A stretch of DNA of 51,790 bases from Methylococcaceae bacterium UBA662 (GTDB taxonomy: Bacteria > Pseudomonadota > Gammaproteobacteria > Methylococcales > Methylomonadaceae): contig DBNW01000065.1 in the NCBI GenBank assembly GCA_002299425.1, positions 1-51,790 of the forward strand, in the 5' to 3' direction. The stretch's first letter is position 1. The number at the start of each line of letters is the position of its first letter. Below the pieces are notes generated by a model. That model ran no database searches and had not been told where the DNA came from. It saw nothing but the letters and a program-made list of their open reading frames with translations. This document shows positions 25,426 to 34,803 of the stretch, one piece after another. Both the position numbers and the translations under genes were made by a program.

Positions 25426-26222
25426 CAAATTTGTATCAACAAACAGTCGGTTCCGGCCAGCCGTTGGCACTGGTACACGGCTGGGCCATGCACAGCGGAG
25501 TTTGGCGCGGATTCGCCCAACGTTTGGCGGGTCGTTATCAAGTTACTTGCCTGGATTTGCCGGGGCATGGCCGCAGTGAAAAATGTGCCCCGTTTACGCT
25601 GGAAAATGCCGCCGAAGCCCTAGCTGGCAGCTATCAAGAACCGGCCAGTTGGTGGCTGGGCTGGTCGTTGGGGGCCAGTGTGGTGTTGGAGCTGGCGCGG
25701 CGATACCCCGAGCGGGTGGCGGGTCTGGTGTTGGTGGCAGCCAACCCCCGTTTTGTCGAAACGGACGGCTGGCCGGGAGTTAAAGCCAAAGTGCTGGAGC
25801 AATTTGCCGAAGCCTTAGCTGACAAAGGTGCGGCCACCTTGACACGCTTCCTAGCTTTGCAAGTAAATGGGCTGCCGGACGGCAAACAGCAGTTAAAAAT
25901 CCTAACCGCCGCTATTGCCGAATGCACCCCGCCCGATCAAGAAACCTTGCAGGACGGATTAAAAATACTGAAAAACGCGGATTTACGCCCGGTTTTAACG
26001 GTGATCAGTCAGCCTGTGCTGGTGATTTCAGGCACGCACGACACTTTAGTGCCGACCGCTGCGGTTGCTCAGATAGCCGCCTTGTCAGCCCGTATCCAAA
26101 CCCATGTGCTAGAGCGGGCCGGGCATGTGCCATTTTTGTCGCATGGCCCGGCCATGCAGGCAGCGATTGCCCGTTTTATGACAGACCTTAGTACCGGAAA
26201 TGCCCGAGAAAACCAGGATTAA
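25422..26222 (+). CDS. bioH: pimeloyl-ACP methyl ester carboxylesterase
   Basis: BioH removes the methyl group from pimeloyl-ACP methyl ester, ending the synthesis of the pimeloyl chain. The 266-residue alpha/beta hydrolase has the oxyanion-hole segment LVHGWAMHSGVW, the nucleophile Ser82 in GWSLGAS, the acid residue in SGTHDTLVP and the histidine in RAGHVPFLSHGP. The position between bioF and bioC supports BioH rather than a general esterase. It overlaps bioC by 23 bases. Confidence 0.95.
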   Translation: MTNLYQQTVGSGQPLALVHGWAMHSGVWRGFAQRLAGRYQVTCLDLPGHGRSEKCAPFTLENAAEALAGSYQEPASWWLGWSLGASVVLELARRYPERVAGLVLVAANPRFVETDGWPGVKAKVLEQFAEALADKGAATLTRFLALQVNGLPDGKQQLKILTAAIAECTPPDQETLQDGLKILKNADLRPVLTVISQPVLVISGTHDTLVPTAAVAQIAALSARIQTHVLERAGHVPFLSHGPAMQAAIARFMTDLSTGNARENQD

Positions 26223-26976
26223 GCGGGCTTTTTCCATGGCCGCAGACAGCTATGATAACGCCGCCCAATTGCAGCGCGAGGTGGGCAGGCACTTGTTGCG
26301 GCGAATTGCCGCGCAAGGAATGTCCGGTCGGGTGTTGGATTTAGGCTGTGGCACGGGGTTTTTGACCGAAGGCCTAGCCGGTCAGGCCGGTGTCCACTCC
26401 CGCATTGCCTTGGATTTGGCCCTGCCTATGCTGGAACAGGCACGGTACAAATTGGGCAATCCACTGGGTTTGCATTACCTGTGCGCTGACGCGGCCAGTC
26501 TGCCGTTTGCCGACGCCAGCCTAGACGGCGTGGTCTCAAACTTAGCTTTGCAATGGTGCGGTGCGCTTGATACAGTGCTCGAAGGCATCTGGCGGGCATT
26601 AAGGCCGGGTGGTCAATTGGCTTTTTCCACGTTTGGCGAGGGAACCTTACAGGAATTGAAACAGGCCTGGGCTGCGGTTGATGATCACCAGCACGTCAAT
26701 CTATTTCATGGGCAACAGCAATTGCTGTCATCAGTGCAAGCGGCTGGCTTTGCTGGCATTGAAGTATGCAGCGACCGGTTCATGCCGGCTTATGGCAGCG
26801 TTATGGCTTTGCTTAACGAGTTAAAACAACTGGGTGCAGGGACGGTCGTAACCGGTCGCCGGCCCAACCTGACCGGCAAACGCCGCTTACAGGCTATGAC
26901 CAATGCCTACCCCGTGCCATCTGGCGGGCAAGTTCACGCCAGTTTCCATGTCATCACTATCACTGCAAATCGATGA
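26200..26976 (+). CDS. bioC: malonyl-ACP O-methyltransferase
   Basis: BioC methylates malonyl-ACP to disguise it so that fatty-acid enzymes extend it to a pimeloyl chain. The 258-residue protein has the SAM motif VLDLGCGTGFLTEGLA (about 46-61) and the N-terminal IKRAFSMAADSYDNAAQLQ typical of BioC. The start ATG lies inside bioH (23-base overlap), and the end overlaps bioD by four bases. Confidence 0.95.
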   Translation: MPEKTRIKRAFSMAADSYDNAAQLQREVGRHLLRRIAAQGMSGRVLDLGCGTGFLTEGLAGQAGVHSRIALDLALPMLEQARYKLGNPLGLHYLCADAASLPFADASLDGVVSNLALQWCGALDTVLEGIWRALRPGGQLAFSTFGEGTLQELKQAWAAVDDHQHVNLFHGQQQLLSSVQAAGFAGIEVCSDRFMPAYGSVMALLNELKQLGAGTVVTGRRPNLTGKRRLQAMTNAYPVPSGGQVHASFHVITITANR

Positions 26977-27644
26977 GCACTCACTATTTCATTACCGGCA
27001 CCGACACCTGCGTCGGCAAAACCTGGGCCACCGTGGCCTTGATGCACAGGCTAAGGCAACTGGGCAAAACCGTAGTCGGCATGAAGCCGGTGGCGTCTGG
27101 TTGTACCTTAAGTGCAGGGCAGTTGCTGAACGAGGACGCCCTGATGCTGCAAGCCGCTGCTTCGGTGGCAGTCCCTTACTCGTTAGTCAATCCTTATGCG
27201 TATTTAGAAGCGGTGTCACCGCATCTGGCTGGGCGACAGAACCCGCTAAAAATGGACCGAGTGCTGGCCTGTTACGCCCAATTGCACGCCTTAGCTGATG
27301 GGGTTTTGGTGGAAGGGGCGGGCGGTTGGCTGTCGCCGGTCAATGCTGATGAAGACAACAGCGATTTGGCCCAGGCACTGGGTTTGCCGGTTATTTTAGT
27401 GGTGGGCATAAGGCTAGGTTGCATCAACCACGCCAAACTAACCGCCCAAGCCATCACGGCAAAAGGCCTGCATTGCGCCGGCTGGCTGGCTAGCTGCATT
27501 GAACCGAACCTGCCGTATCAACAAGAAAATATCGAAACGGTACAGGCGGCTTTAGCGGCACCGTTGCTGGGGGTGTTGCCGTATCAAGCCGTTGCGGATT
27601 TTACCGGTTTGGCCAGCGGGTTGCAGTTGCCGGAACCCGGCTAG
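26973..27644 (+). CDS. bioD: dethiobiotin synthetase
   Basis: BioD closes the ureido ring of dethiobiotin using CO2 and ATP. The 223-residue protein begins with the P-loop FITGTDTCVGKTWATVAL, followed by GMKPVASGC and VEGAGGWLSP. It is the last gene of the operon. The enzymes of the flanking steps, BioA and BioB, are not in the window. Confidence 0.96.
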   Translation: MSTHYFITGTDTCVGKTWATVALMHRLRQLGKTVVGMKPVASGCTLSAGQLLNEDALMLQAAASVAVPYSLVNPYAYLEAVSPHLAGRQNPLKMDRVLACYAQLHALADGVLVEGAGGWLSPVNADEDNSDLAQALGLPVILVVGIRLGCINHAKLTAQAITAKGLHCAGWLASCIEPNLPYQQENIETVQAALAAPLLGVLPYQAVADFTGLASGLQLPEPG

Positions 27645-27741
27645 TGCTGTGTTTGCCAATTATCCGCTACGGGATGTGATGGACAGATGGCATTGTCACG
27701 GTGCGGGTGGTTTTTAGCCGACCAGGACAGGCAACCGGCAC

Positions 27742-29958
27742 TCAATAAAAATCCAACGGGTCGACATCCAATGACCAGCGTATGTGTTTGCTCAATTTGA
27801 TACCCGCCAACCGTTCTGGAAAGGCGTCTAATAAAGCGTGCAACGGCGGCCGCGACGGCGACTGCAACAGCAATTGGTAACGGTGCTTGCCTGCCCGCCG
27901 TGCCATCGGTGCGGGGATCGGGCCGAGTACCTGCACTGCCCCGTCCTGGCAGGTTTTCGCCACCTCCGCTACCTGTTGCAGCCAGTGTTGCGCCATGTGT
28001 GGGTCAACGGCCTCCGCCCTTAATAAAGCGTGGTGGCTATAAGGCGGCAGGCCGGCTTGCTGGCGTTCAGCCAAGGCCATTTCGGCAAAGCGGCGGTAGC
28101 CTGCGTTGATCAGGGTCGCTAACAACGGGTGGTCTGGTCTTCGGGTTTGTAAAATGACTGTGCCGGGTTTTTCCGCCCGTCCGGCCCGGCCTGCCACTTG
28201 TACAATCTGCTGCGCCAGCCGCTCTTGGGCGTGGAAATCAATGCTGAACAAGCCGCTGTCGGCATCGATGATGGACACTAACGTGACATTGGGGAAATGG
28301 TGGCCTTTGGCTAAAAGTTGCGTCCCTAAGATGATATCTGCTTGGCCTTGGTGGATTTGCGCCAAGCAGCGCTCCCATGAACCTTTGCGTTGCACGCTGT
28401 CACGGTCCAAGCGGACCACGGTACGGTCGGGGAACAACGCGACCAGTGCACCTTCAACCTGTTCGGTACCTAAGCCCAGTGCCGTCAACTGCGGGCTGCG
28501 GCAAGCCGGACAGTATTTGGGTAAAGCCTGGTTGTGGCCGCAATGGTGGCAGCGTAACAGGCCCGTCTTGGCGTGCACCACTAAATGGGCATCACAATGC
28601 GGACAGCACCCCACCCAGCCGCAACCGTGGCAAATTAGAGTCGGGGCAAAACCGCGTCGGTTCACAAACAGCAGCACTTGGCCGCACTTTGCTAGGGTTT
28701 GGTGAATTTCCGCTAACAGCCGTTCCGACAAGCCCGCCGTCATTTTTTTGTTGCGAATATCTAACAGTTGCAACGTTGGCTCGCAGGCATCGCCTGCCCG
28801 TTGTGGTAAATGCAATAACTGGTAGCGTTTCTTTTCGGCGTTAAACAGGCTCTCCAGTGACGGCGTGGCGGAACCGAGCAACACGGGAATACCGAGCAGC
28901 TTGCCACGCATCACCGCTACGTCACGGGCAGAAAAACGCAAACCCTCCTGCTGTTTAAAAGAAGGGTCATGCTCTTCGTCAAGAATGATCAGGCCCAAAT
29001 CCTTAAACGGCGTAAACAAGGCCGAGCGAGTCCCTAGCAAGAGGGAGCAGCGGCCTTGTTGAACACCTAGCCAAGCCTGTTGCCGTTGGCCGTTGGCCAA
29101 ATTGGAATGGCTGATGGCTATGTCGATCGCAAAACGATCACGGAAGTGCTGCCCTAATTGCGGGGTCAGGGTGATTTCTGGCACCAGCACCAAAACCTGT
29201 CGCCCCTGTGCCAACACGGCACTGATGATCTGCATATACACTTCGGTTTTGCCGCTGCCGGTCACGCCTTCCAGCAAAAATACGGCAAAGCGGTGCAGCT
29301 TTTGGGTGACGGCAGTAATCGCAGCGTGTTGCTGGGGATTACAGGGAAAACCAGCCGGTTGTGCGGTTGTGGCGGTACTCTTAGGCTCATCCACAACCGC
29401 CAGCCAATGTTGACTGAGCCATTTTTTTAACACGGCCCGAGCGCTGGCAGAGACCAATTCAGGATGCGTTTTCGCCCGCACTGGGTTTTCTTGGAAAAGT
29501 TTCAGTAAAGCCTGTTGTTTAGGGGCGTTTTTCAAACTGCCGCCGGCCATAGCGTGACCTAATGCGGTTAATCTGTACTGCTGCGAGGGGCTGTACTGCG
29601 CCGCTTTGCCTCGCCGCAAGGCTACCGGAAAAGCACTCGCAATAACCCGGCCTAAGGGATAGTGGTAATAACGGCTGGCCCAGCACAATAAAGCCATATC
29701 TTGAGCCGACAACAAGGGTTGTGCGTCTAGGATACGCAACACGGGCTTGAGTTTCGCTACTTCTGCTTCGCTGTGCTCAGAGAGTGCGACTAAAAAGGCA
29801 ATTTTTTTACTGTTGCCAAAAGGCACTTCTAGGCGGACACCCGGAGCAATCAAGCCCACTTCAGTGTCGACTGGGGGAAGGTAGTCGAACAGACGGTCAA
29901 CAGGAGTTGGGATGGCAACCCTAAAAATAACCGGATCGCGGTTGTGCAAGTTAGCCAT
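27742..29958 (-). CDS. priA: primosomal replication protein PriA
   Basis: PriA is a 3'-5' helicase that recognises stalled forks and reloads the replicative helicase. The 738-residue protein has the N-terminal DNA-binding part (VAIPTPVDRLFDYLPP), Walker A GVTGSGKTEVY, DEEHD, and the zinc-binding cysteine cluster (CHGCGWVGCCPHC, then LRCHHCGHN and YCPACRSP) between the helicase lobes, followed by VAGRAGRAEKPG. Length is typical. It is convergent with bioD. Confidence 0.96.
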   Translation of the reverse strand: MANLHNRDPVIFRVAIPTPVDRLFDYLPPVDTEVGLIAPGVRLEVPFGNSKKIAFLVALSEHSEAEVAKLKPVLRILDAQPLLSAQDMALLCWASRYYHYPLGRVIASAFPVALRRGKAAQYSPSQQYRLTALGHAMAGGSLKNAPKQQALLKLFQENPVRAKTHPELVSASARAVLKKWLSQHWLAVVDEPKSTATTAQPAGFPCNPQQHAAITAVTQKLHRFAVFLLEGVTGSGKTEVYMQIISAVLAQGRQVLVLVPEITLTPQLGQHFRDRFAIDIAISHSNLANGQRQQAWLGVQQGRCSLLLGTRSALFTPFKDLGLIILDEEHDPSFKQQEGLRFSARDVAVMRGKLLGIPVLLGSATPSLESLFNAEKKRYQLLHLPQRAGDACEPTLQLLDIRNKKMTAGLSERLLAEIHQTLAKCGQVLLFVNRRGFAPTLICHGCGWVGCCPHCDAHLVVHAKTGLLRCHHCGHNQALPKYCPACRSPQLTALGLGTEQVEGALVALFPDRTVVRLDRDSVQRKGSWERCLAQIHQGQADIILGTQLLAKGHHFPNVTLVSIIDADSGLFSIDFHAQERLAQQIVQVAGRAGRAEKPGTVILQTRRPDHPLLATLINAGYRRFAEMALAERQQAGLPPYSHHALLRAEAVDPHMAQHWLQQVAEVAKTCQDGAVQVLGPIPAPMARRAGKHRYQLLLQSPSRPPLHALLDAFPERLAGIKLSKHIRWSLDVDPLDFY

Positions 29959-30334
29959 AGCTGTTCAGTGGATTGGGGTATTTTTTGGCTAAACCGCTGT
30001 AGCCGTTAGAACAATGGAGTTACCCACAAAAGCTGTGGATAACTTTGTGGAAAGCGTCTTGATAAGAACCCTTAATAGCGGTTTTTGTTAGCTTTTTGTT
30101 GGCTTGGTAAACTTTGCTGCTTATTTTGTTTTTGTTGTTTATCAATGAGTTAAAGAAACTTTGAGCGGGCTTTAAAGACAAGCGGAGCAATTAGACTTAA
30201 TGATTGCTGATTCCCTAGCTTTGTGCATAGCCTTTATAGCCTAACGGCTTAAGCAAATACCGAAGGTATCAAAATACGCCCCGCACTGGGCAAGGGGTAA
30301 TCAGCGTTCTGGATGGGTATGCGGCTTTAGCCAC
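29959..30334. other. AT-rich intergenic region between priA and rdgC
   Basis: No coding sequence is supported. The left part has a DnaA-box-like cluster (30020-30042) followed by a T/A-rich stretch to about 30150. The right end holds the rdgC terminator. The sequence should also contain the priA promoter, which I could not fix. Confidence 0.5.
30020..30042. promoter_or_regulatory. DnaA-box-like pair upstream of priA
   Basis: TGTGGATAA (30034-30042) is the reverse complement of the perfect DnaA box TTATCCACA. TTACCCACA (30020-30028) on the plus strand differs from the box at one position. Two sites facing each other so close together could bind DnaA near priA. Confidence 0.35.
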
Positions 30335-30359
30335 AAAAAAACCCGGCGGCATAACCGGG
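30335..30359 (-). terminator. rho-independent terminator of rdgC
   Basis: On the minus strand CCCGG pairs with CCGGG (30355-30359 with 30342-30346) and is followed by seven T residues (30335-30341 read as A on the plus strand). It lies about 50 bases after the rdgC stop. Confidence 0.75.
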
Positions 30360-30410
30360 AAAAATGTAGTTTTTCAAGTTGTTTGTAACCCGTATGCAGC
30401 CGTTGCACCG

Positions 30411-31310
30411 TTAGCTACGGTTTTCTCCACCGAACCACTCTAGAAGGTGGGGCAGTAAGTGGGCTATTTCCAGGCTCATCACCGAAAAATCAGCATCAAA
30501 CCGAGCGGTTTCATCTTCGGCTTCAATGTCTGCTATTTCATCTTGAAGCACATCAAGAAACTTTAAGCGTTTCATTGCCAGGTTCTCATCAAGCACAAAG
30601 GCAATCCGGTCTGACCAATTCAGTGCTAACTTGATCACTTGTTTGCCCGATTCTAGGTGGTTCTTGATCTCAGGGACGGCCAAATCATGCCGTTTGCAAC
30701 GAATGATTCCGCCTGCCTCTTCAGGAGAGCGCAGTTCGCATTCATCGGCAATGGTCACGTTCTCTGGAACATCCCCGCTGGACAGCCAGGCCGTCATGGT
30801 CTCAATGGGTTTAGCAACGGTGTTGAGCGGAACCACGGGCAGGGAGCCTAAACATTTGCGTAAGTTGCTCAGCAGCTCCTCGGCCGCCTTAGCGGAAGCG
30901 GCATCAACAATAAGCCAGCCGCTTTTAGTGTCAACGTAGGCATACGTTTTTCTGGAAAAACTGAAAGCCCTAGGCAAAAGCTCAAACATCAATTCGTCTT
31001 TAATAGAACTCTTGTCCTTTTTGGATAGTTTTTTGCCTTGCCGGTCTTCTGCGGCGGTGATTTTTTCTTGCAGCAGCTCATTGACAACGGCGGCAGGCAG
31101 GACTTTTTCTTCTTGCTTGCCACACACCATGACAAACCCGTTGCAGCTATGCGCCAAGGATTGGCCTACCGGCGCAGTCCAGCCAAAATTCTTTTCTTGG
31201 TGCGCGCTACAGGGTTTGAAAGTCAAGCCGGAAAGCTTGTCCGCCATTTGTTCTGGCGACCAGCTAAACGGTTCAGTCAGACGAAAAACACTAAGATTTT
31301 TAAACAACAT
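30411..31310 (-). CDS. rdgC: recombination-associated protein RdgC
   Basis: RdgC forms a ring around DNA and limits RecA loading. The product is 299 residues (E. coli 303) and starts MLFKNLSVFRLTEPF, which is the usual family beginning; an upstream in-frame ATG at 31355 would add 15 unrelated residues. The N-terminal GLTFKPCSAHQEKNFGWTAP and the terminal LLPHLLEWFGGEN also fit. It stands alone with its own terminator. Confidence 0.94.
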   Translation of the reverse strand: MLFKNLSVFRLTEPFSWSPEQMADKLSGLTFKPCSAHQEKNFGWTAPVGQSLAHSCNGFVMVCGKQEEKVLPAAVVNELLQEKITAAEDRQGKKLSKKDKSSIKDELMFELLPRAFSFSRKTYAYVDTKSGWLIVDAASAKAAEELLSNLRKCLGSLPVVPLNTVAKPIETMTAWLSSGDVPENVTIADECELRSPEEAGGIIRCKRHDLAVPEIKNHLESGKQVIKLALNWSDRIAFVLDENLAMKRLKFLDVLQDEIADIEAEDETARFDADFSVMSLEIAHLLPHLLEWFGGENRS

Positions 31311-31565
31311 GGATGAAATGTTATCCTGTATTTGAGAGAGTTGATGGCCGGCCATTATCGCAAGTTATTGGTCAGCACCTCAATCTGACCACGAAATAAA
31401 TACGGAAAAATGCCGTTTTAAAAAATGAACCGCCCCGGCTTCAGACTGGCATTTAAGGTCGGCCGGGTTCGTTTTTCTGCCCTCGGCCAGCCCGGCAAGG
31501 GGTGGCATTGAACGTAGGGCAAGACTTGGCGGCCTGGGCAACCATCAAAAACCACCTGGATAACC

Positions 31566-32144
31566 ATGAACCGGCTATTTGATTATGAACAAACGGATGA
31601 CGACGAAGCTGAGTATTACGCCGTGCGTCCGAATAAAAGCAAACTTAAAAAAGACATCGCGGCACTTTTTGTGTTGGCCGAGGAGCTCTCTGATTTGTCG
31701 GTAGACCAGCTAGAAACCTTGGCTTTGCCGGAAGCGGCTTATAAGGCCATCCTTGAAGTCTTTGGTATGCCCCACAAAGGCGCAAGAAAGCGGCAGCTTA
31801 AGTTTATTGCAGGGCAGCTTTACAAAATAGAAGTCGAGCCGGTTTTGGAAAAATTGGCCTACTTGAAAAATAGCAATGCTCAGGCGGTTCGAGAGCATCG
31901 GGTTGCCGAACGCTGGCGGGATAGATTGCTGGTCGGGGGTGATGCGGCCCTGACAGAGCTGTTGGCAGAATACCCAGCGGCAGATGGGCAAGCATTAAGG
32001 CAATCCTTAAGAAACAGCAAAAAAGAACAGGAGCAAGGCAAGCCCCCGAGGTCGTACAGGCTATTGTACCAGCAGTTAAAAACCTTATTGCAATCGGAAG
32101 AACATGCCGGCGGCACTGAAGTATCCGGCGATATGTGCCATTAG
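31566..32144 (+). CDS. darP: ribosome-associated protein DarP (YjgA)
   Basis: DarP helps the late maturation of the 50S ribosomal subunit. The 192-residue protein has a charged N-terminus, SKLKKDIAALFVLAEELSDLS (about residues 25-45) and the typical AHRKRQLKFIAGQL-like segment KGARKRQLKFIAGQLYKIE. In E. coli yjgA neighbours pmbA; here the two are about 30 kb apart. Confidence 0.92.
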   Translation: MNRLFDYEQTDDDEAEYYAVRPNKSKLKKDIAALFVLAEELSDLSVDQLETLALPEAAYKAILEVFGMPHKGARKRQLKFIAGQLYKIEVEPVLEKLAYLKNSNAQAVREHRVAERWRDRLLVGGDAALTELLAEYPAADGQALRQSLRNSKKEQEQGKPPRSYRLLYQQLKTLLQSEEHAGGTEVSGDMCH

Positions 32145-32169
32145 GTCTTTTTCGACGCAGTCTGTTGGC

Positions 32170-32190
32170 CCTAAGGATTGCCTTAGGTTT
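32170..32190 (+). terminator. candidate terminator of darP
   Basis: CCTAAGG (32170-32176) and CCTTAGG (32181-32187) form a perfect seven-base stem with a four-base loop, followed by only TTT. It is 26 bases after the darP stop. A second GC-rich stem, CCGCCC/GGGCGG, follows at 32214-32237 without a T run. Confidence 0.4.
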
Positions 32191-32426
32191 AGCCTGCACA
32201 AGAAAGTAGGTGCCCGCCCTGTTAGCAGGTCGGGCGGCTGTGGCTAGTGCGGCTGCTTAGGGCTCAGGTTTGCGTTGGTGAGCATTATAACGACTGACGT
32301 GTGCTGGACAGGCGATTGAATGAGGGTGTTCTTGACTAAAACGCACAAGTCTAACCCGGTTCTTAAGAGGGGCTGCACGCTTAAGCTGCACAAAACACTT
32401 GAAAGACAGGCCCTATAGGCCAATGT

Positions 32427-32753
32427 CTAAGGGGATTGTTCTTCGGCGGGGTTTTTAAGTTCCGGCGATTGCGGTTCCACGGTTAAATCCCAAGCTGAAA
32501 ATGGAAACGGCAAGGTTTCGGTATTGAACGTCATAAACAGCGTAATACGGTAGATGTAAGTGGACAAGCTGCGGCCAAAATTGAGGATGTTTGGGTTTGG
32601 CCGGCCCGTCACGAGTGCCGTGACGATTTGCAACAGAATCACAGCCCAGATCAGTGTTCTGACCAAGCTGTCAATCACGGCATAGACCAGCATAAAGCCA
32701 ATTCGGCGCCAAGTTGAGGCTTGTGTTACGTTGAAATTCAGTTGTTCGTTCAT
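32427..32753 (-). CDS. DUF4389 membrane protein
   Basis: This 108-residue protein has two hydrophobic helices (about residues 17-45, broken by a polar turn) and the conserved-looking GRPNPNILNFGRSLSTYIYRI, which marks the DUF4389 family. Function unknown. It starts seven bases after the DUF2333 gene ends, and the two are probably one operon. Confidence 0.72.
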   Translation of the reverse strand: MNEQLNFNVTQASTWRRIGFMLVYAVIDSLVRTLIWAVILLQIVTALVTGRPNPNILNFGRSLSTYIYRITLFMTFNTETLPFPFSAWDLTVEPQSPELKNPAEEQSP

Positions 32754-32760
32754 GGTTGAG

Positions 32761-33783
32761 TTATCCGCGGTTCATGATATCGCGCAGGTCAAGGGCTGCA
32801 GCGTTAGCCCTAGCGATGTAGTTGGCCATAGTTAGGCAATAATTGGCAAACAAGCCGTAGCCGTCGCCGTTTAGAATCATCGGGCTTAAGATGGGTTCTA
32901 GCGAGTTCTCCAGTGCCCTGATCATGATGTCAACTGTGCGCATTGCGCGTTTGTCGTACAAAATATCAGCAAAATCATGCTTGACAGCCCTTAAGATGTG
33001 CAGCAAGGCCCAGCTCGCCCCTCTTGCTTCGTAGAAAACATTGTCAATTTCCCACCAGGTTATTTTGGGTACGGGAGTCCCTGATTTTTCGGCTTTCTCA
33101 CGCTCTTCTGGGCTGAGTCCTGGGCCGAAGTTGGTGCCCGCTGTGTTCGCGGTCAAACGGGTGGAAAGGCCGCCTAGGCGTTTGATGACCACTTCGGTGT
33201 ATTGCCAAAGGTTGTCTGCTCTGGAGTAAAACTGAGACTGTTTGACATTGCCACCATAATGCAAAAGCCGTCTCATGTACCGATGCAAGGCATCGATGCC
33301 TTTTTGGTATTCCGCTTCGGTGGAAGGCAATGCCCAGGAGTTGTGTTCAAAATAAAAGTAGGGTTCGGCAACCGCTAAATCATGGTCTTCGGCGGACTGG
33401 GATTGGTCGCGGGCAAAGTGGTTTCTAAGGGCGGAGGTGGAATCACGCAGCATGACCAATGCGCCGTATTCCCAACTGGGTACGTTGTCAAGCAAGACGC
33501 CCGGCAGGCCGACATCGTTGGAAATATAGCCGCCGGGCTTGTGCAGCAACACTTCGGCGATGTGTGCTAAGGTGTTGGTGAACACGTAGCCGACGGGCAA
33601 CGGTTCGGTTTCATGATCCATTTTGGCGCGTTTTTCAGCTTCGTCCATAATGTTGAATTGGCCCGGCTCACTACCCCACCAAGCACCCAATACAATCAAA
33701 ACAATCAAAACGATACTGACAAAAACACCAAACCCCCAGAGGATTCCATTGGATTTCGTATTTTCAAATTCTTCTAGTGCCAT
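32761..33783 (-). CDS. DUF2333 membrane-anchored protein
   Basis: The 340-residue protein has one N-terminal membrane helix (about residues 14-36) and a large soluble part that should lie in the periplasm. The segment LLDNVPSWEYGALVMLRDSTSALRNHF and the C-terminal NGDGYGLFANYCLTMANYIARANAA fit the DUF2333 family of proteobacteria. Function unknown. Co-directional with the DUF4389 gene. Confidence 0.78.
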   Translation of the reverse strand: MALEEFENTKSNGILWGFGVFVSIVLIVLIVLGAWWGSEPGQFNIMDEAEKRAKMDHETEPLPVGYVFTNTLAHIAEVLLHKPGGYISNDVGLPGVLLDNVPSWEYGALVMLRDSTSALRNHFARDQSQSAEDHDLAVAEPYFYFEHNSWALPSTEAEYQKGIDALHRYMRRLLHYGGNVKQSQFYSRADNLWQYTEVVIKRLGGLSTRLTANTAGTNFGPGLSPEEREKAEKSGTPVPKITWWEIDNVFYEARGASWALLHILRAVKHDFADILYDKRAMRTVDIMIRALENSLEPILSPMILNGDGYGLFANYCLTMANYIARANAAALDLRDIMNRG

Positions 33784-33900
33784 TAACGGTACCTTTTGCG
33801 GGTGGGGTATACAAAATGCCTAGGATACGTTTTAGGTTAAATTAGGCATAGCATGGTAGCAGGTTTTGCGGGTTTTTGCTTGCCGCACCGGGTGCAAGAT

Positions 33901-34803
33901 TCAGCTTTTTTTCGCCCTTGGATGGGTTTTATCATAAATTTCAGCCAGATGATTAAAGTCCAAATGTGTGTATATTTGCGTGGTGCAGATGTTGCTGTGT
34001 CCTAAAAGTTCCTGTACTGCTCGTAAGTCTTGACTGGCCTGCAAAAGATGGCTGGCAAACGAATGCCTTAGCATATGCGGATGCACATGTTCTGTGATGC
34101 CTTTAGCAAGGCACCAATGCTTGAGTCTAAGCTGGATGCTGCGTGTGCCTAGGCGTCCACCTCGGGCAGAAAGGAACAGAGCCTCGCCGCATGTTTCGGT
34201 TTTTTGCTGCCGACAAGCCAACCAGCTACGCAGTGACTTCATGGCTTTGCCGCCGACCGGCAGCACCCTTGCTTTGCCGCCTTTGCCGGATCGGACGGTC
34301 AAAGACTGGCAATGCCAATCAATATCTTGGATGTTAAGTGCAGCAAGCTCACTAAGCCGCAGGCCAGAGGAATAAAACAGCTCGAACATAGCTTGGTCGC
34401 GCACTTCAAGTATCGAATCGATACCTGCATCCAGGAGTCCTGCGACTTGGTCCACGTCCAACACTTTGGGCAATTTTTTCGCTTGCTTGGGTGCTTTAAT
34501 GTGGCTGGCCGGGTTGTTGGCCACTTCGCCGTGGACCAGCAAGTAGTGGTAAAAGCTTCTGATTGCAGACAATTCCCGTTGCACGCTTTTGCTGCCTAGG
34601 CCTTGCCGATGCCGTGCGGCGACGTGTCTGCGGACATCGGCTTGGCTGGCTTCCCGGCAATTAGCAATCAGTCCATCTGAACAATAAGTTAAAAAATGCT
34701 TTAAATCCCTGCGGTAATTGCTCACCGTGTGTTGGGAGGCGCGTTTTTCAGTCAGTAAGTGACGCAGAAAGCCGTCTAAAAGCCGCTGGTTGTCGTCTGG
34801 CAT
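33901..34803 (-). CDS. xerC: site-specific tyrosine recombinase XerC
   Basis: XerC, with XerD, resolves chromosome dimers at dif. The 300-residue protein has the SAM-like N-terminal domain (FLRHLLTEKRASQHTVSNYRRDL) and the catalytic residues in order: Arg in YSSGLRLSEL, Lys in GKGGKAR, His-x2-Arg in HMLRHSFASHLL, His in LGHSNICTTQIYTH with the Tyr nucleophile. The start overlaps the stop of the dapF-DUF484 gene by one base. The order dapF, DUF484, xerC is the standard gammaproteobacterial one, so it is a housekeeping copy and not a phage integrase. Confidence 0.96.
   Translation of the reverse strand: MPDDNQRLLDGFLRHLLTEKRASQHTVSNYRRDLKHFLTYCSDGLIANCREASQADVRRHVAARHRQGLGSKSVQRELSAIRSFYHYLLVHGEVANNPASHIKAPKQAKKLPKVLDVDQVAGLLDAGIDSILEVRDQAMFELFYSSGLRLSELAALNIQDIDWHCQSLTVRSGKGGKARVLPVGGKAMKSLRSWLACRQQKTETCGEALFLSARGGRLGTRSIQLRLKHWCLAKGITEHVHPHMLRHSFASHLLQASQDLRAVQELLGHSNICTTQIYTHLDFNHLAEIYDKTHPRAKKS

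Noticed and set aside
28106..28705. A 199-codon open frame opposite priA
   Set aside because: It is the antisense of the conserved zinc and helicase regions of priA, and its product resembles nothing.
29959..30334. A chromosomal replication origin
   Set aside because: There are only two DnaA-box-like sites, and dnaA, dnaN and gidA are absent.
33901..34803. A possible phage or transposon integrase
   Set aside because: It is XerC in its normal place after dapF-DUF484, with no attachment sites or phage genes nearby.
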